Positions 43,890 through 44,447 of a DNA stretch of 44,447 nt are shown one piece after another. A program made the translations under genes and the position numbers. Origin of the DNA: JAYVJH01 sp043777595 (GTDB lineage Bacteria; Bacteroidota; Bacteroidia; Cytophagales; Spirosomataceae); the NCBI GenBank assembly GCA_043777595.1, contig JAYWHT010000055.1, positions 1-44,447 of the forward strand. Direction: 5' to 3'. Below the pieces are notes generated by a model. It was given only the letters and a program-made list of their open reading frames with translations, was not told the origin of the DNA and did not search any database. Position 1 is the first letter of the stretch. Each line of letters begins with the position of its first letter.

Positions 43890-44262
43890 ATTTGTTAATC
43901 TTCCTTATGATAAGATAGCGTACTTTCGTCAGACAAGTTTGTATAATGTTTTCTGGCGAATCTATATCGTTGATATTACCTTGAATTTATCATTATTGCA
44001 TATATTTTTGTGCCAAACGCAAGTACTACCAGTAGCCGTTCCTGCCGTGTTGATGAAATGACTACCGATGTTATACAGAAAACTATTGAGTGCTTCATAG
44101 TCAGTTGTGATGGGGCAAAGTTGAGGGTATCTCCAACAAAAAAATAATACAAAAAAGTAAAAATCATGGTTCTTCGCACGCCTGATAGGGTTTGGTTGGC
44201 GTTTTATGGGGTACTTGCCAATTTACGATTTACTGAACTCGGCTTTTGTAAAATCAGTATCA
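43890..44262. other. Non-coding region downstream of glpD
   Basis: About 370 AT-rich bases without a convincing gene. A 67-codon minus-strand frame (43976-44179) shows no recognisable motif, and no clear repeat was found. It ends at the terminator hairpin at 44263. Confidence 0.5.
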
Positions 44263-44302
44263 AAACAAAAGAGCCTCTGCAAGTGCAGAGGCTCTTTTGT
44301 TT
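44263..44302. terminator. Strong hairpin terminator
   Basis: A perfect 18-bp stem (44263-44280 with 44285-44302), 4-nt loop, with A/T-rich outer ends. It lies 22 nt beyond the stop of the minus-strand CHRD-type gene and is the natural terminator for it. Confidence 0.88.
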
Positions 44303-44324
44303 GAAACTACCAAAAAGGCGATTT

Positions 44325-44447
44325 TTACTTAACTGTCAAGTTACCTCTTATTTCGCCACCAGCAGCCTTTGCGCTGTGGATATTGACATAATAAGTACCA
44401 GCCATTAAGTCTGTCTCTTGCTCTGTGGTCAATGCCGCAGGAACCAT
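44325..44447 (-). CDS. C-terminal end of a CHRD-domain protein (partial)
   Basis: The minus strand is open from the window edge to TAA at 44325-44327 (40 residues). LMAGTYYVNIHSAKAAGGEIRGNLTV matches the end of the CHRD (chordin) domain, whose GxxYVNIHxxxxxxGEIRG motif is distinctive. CHRD proteins are generally secreted; their function in bacteria is unclear. The codon at the edge happens to be ATG, but the domain needs about 80 more residues upstream, so the gene continues outside the window. Confidence 0.8.
   Translation of the reverse strand: MVPAALTTEQETDLMAGTYYVNIHSAKAAGGEIRGNLTVK

Noticed and set aside
43976..44179. 67-codon minus-strand ORF downstream of glpD
   Set aside because: No motif, no plausible start signal and AT-rich composition; not supported as a gene.
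1..44447. tRNA or rRNA genes
   Set aside because: No cloverleaf or conserved rRNA segment was recognised by eye on either strand; a dedicated scan was not possible.

Overview
The window looks like a chromosomal segment of a Bacteroidota bacterium, probably of the order Cytophagales. The signs are a type IX secretion sorting tail on the partial gene at the left edge, several exact TAnnTTTG -7 promoter elements, near absence of Shine-Dalgarno sequences, an RprX/RprY-like two-component pair, a Tat-exported GH109-type oxidoreductase/glycosidase, a FucP-type sugar porter and many short palindromic or purine-rich repeats at gene borders. The genus is not determined. Base composition is moderately AT-rich, with lower-GC islands at about 10.1-11.0, 18.2-19.7, 36.8-37.8 and 41.3-42.1 kb.

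Layout. 0.2-7.1 kb (minus): a surface polysaccharide export operon, read from the Wza/KpsD-like SLBB protein through a Wzz-like protein, Wzm permease and Wzt ATPase with a C-terminal glycan-binding-type domain to a DegT-family sugar aminotransferase. 7.4-10 kb: topoisomerase IV subunit B and a convergent HAD phosphatase. 10.2-11.0 kb: a decayed IS4-like transposase. 11-16 kb: MFS exporter, an SDR without its catalytic Tyr, an alpha/beta-hydrolase without its nucleophile Ser that overlaps a zinc-less sirtuin, and a Tat-exported metallophosphatase. 16.2-20.8 kb: ribosomal proteins L35 and L20 separated by a repeat, a NuiA-like nuclease inhibitor, a DUF937 protein, a beta-lactamase-fold hydrolase and a D-cysteine desulfhydrase/ACC deaminase homologue. 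20.8-24.3 kb: histidine kinase and response regulator, a 30-residue membrane peptide and leuD. 24.4-27.8 kb: a single-chain restriction-modification enzyme.

27.9-35.3 kb is one metabolic unit: an Lrp/AsnC regulator, a polyamine-type ABC importer (potD, B, C, A), an aldehyde dehydrogenase and a class III (GABA-type) aminotransferase. Together they suggest uptake of putrescine/spermidine or a related amine and conversion through 4-aminobutyraldehyde and GABA to succinate semialdehyde. 35.4-44.4 kb holds a GH109-like protein, a TIR-like + PIN gene pair, ArfB, a sugar/H+ symporter, leuB, an ADP-ribosyltransferase-like + small partner pair, glycerol-3-phosphate dehydrogenase and the end of a CHRD-domain gene.

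The most interesting items are the two compact, low-GC, translationally overlapping gene pairs (TIR-like/PIN at 36788-37812 and ART-like/small protein at 41330-42146), which are candidate toxin-antitoxin or defence modules, and the apparent in-frame invasion of two genes (glpD and the restriction-modification gene) by intergenic repeat sequences.
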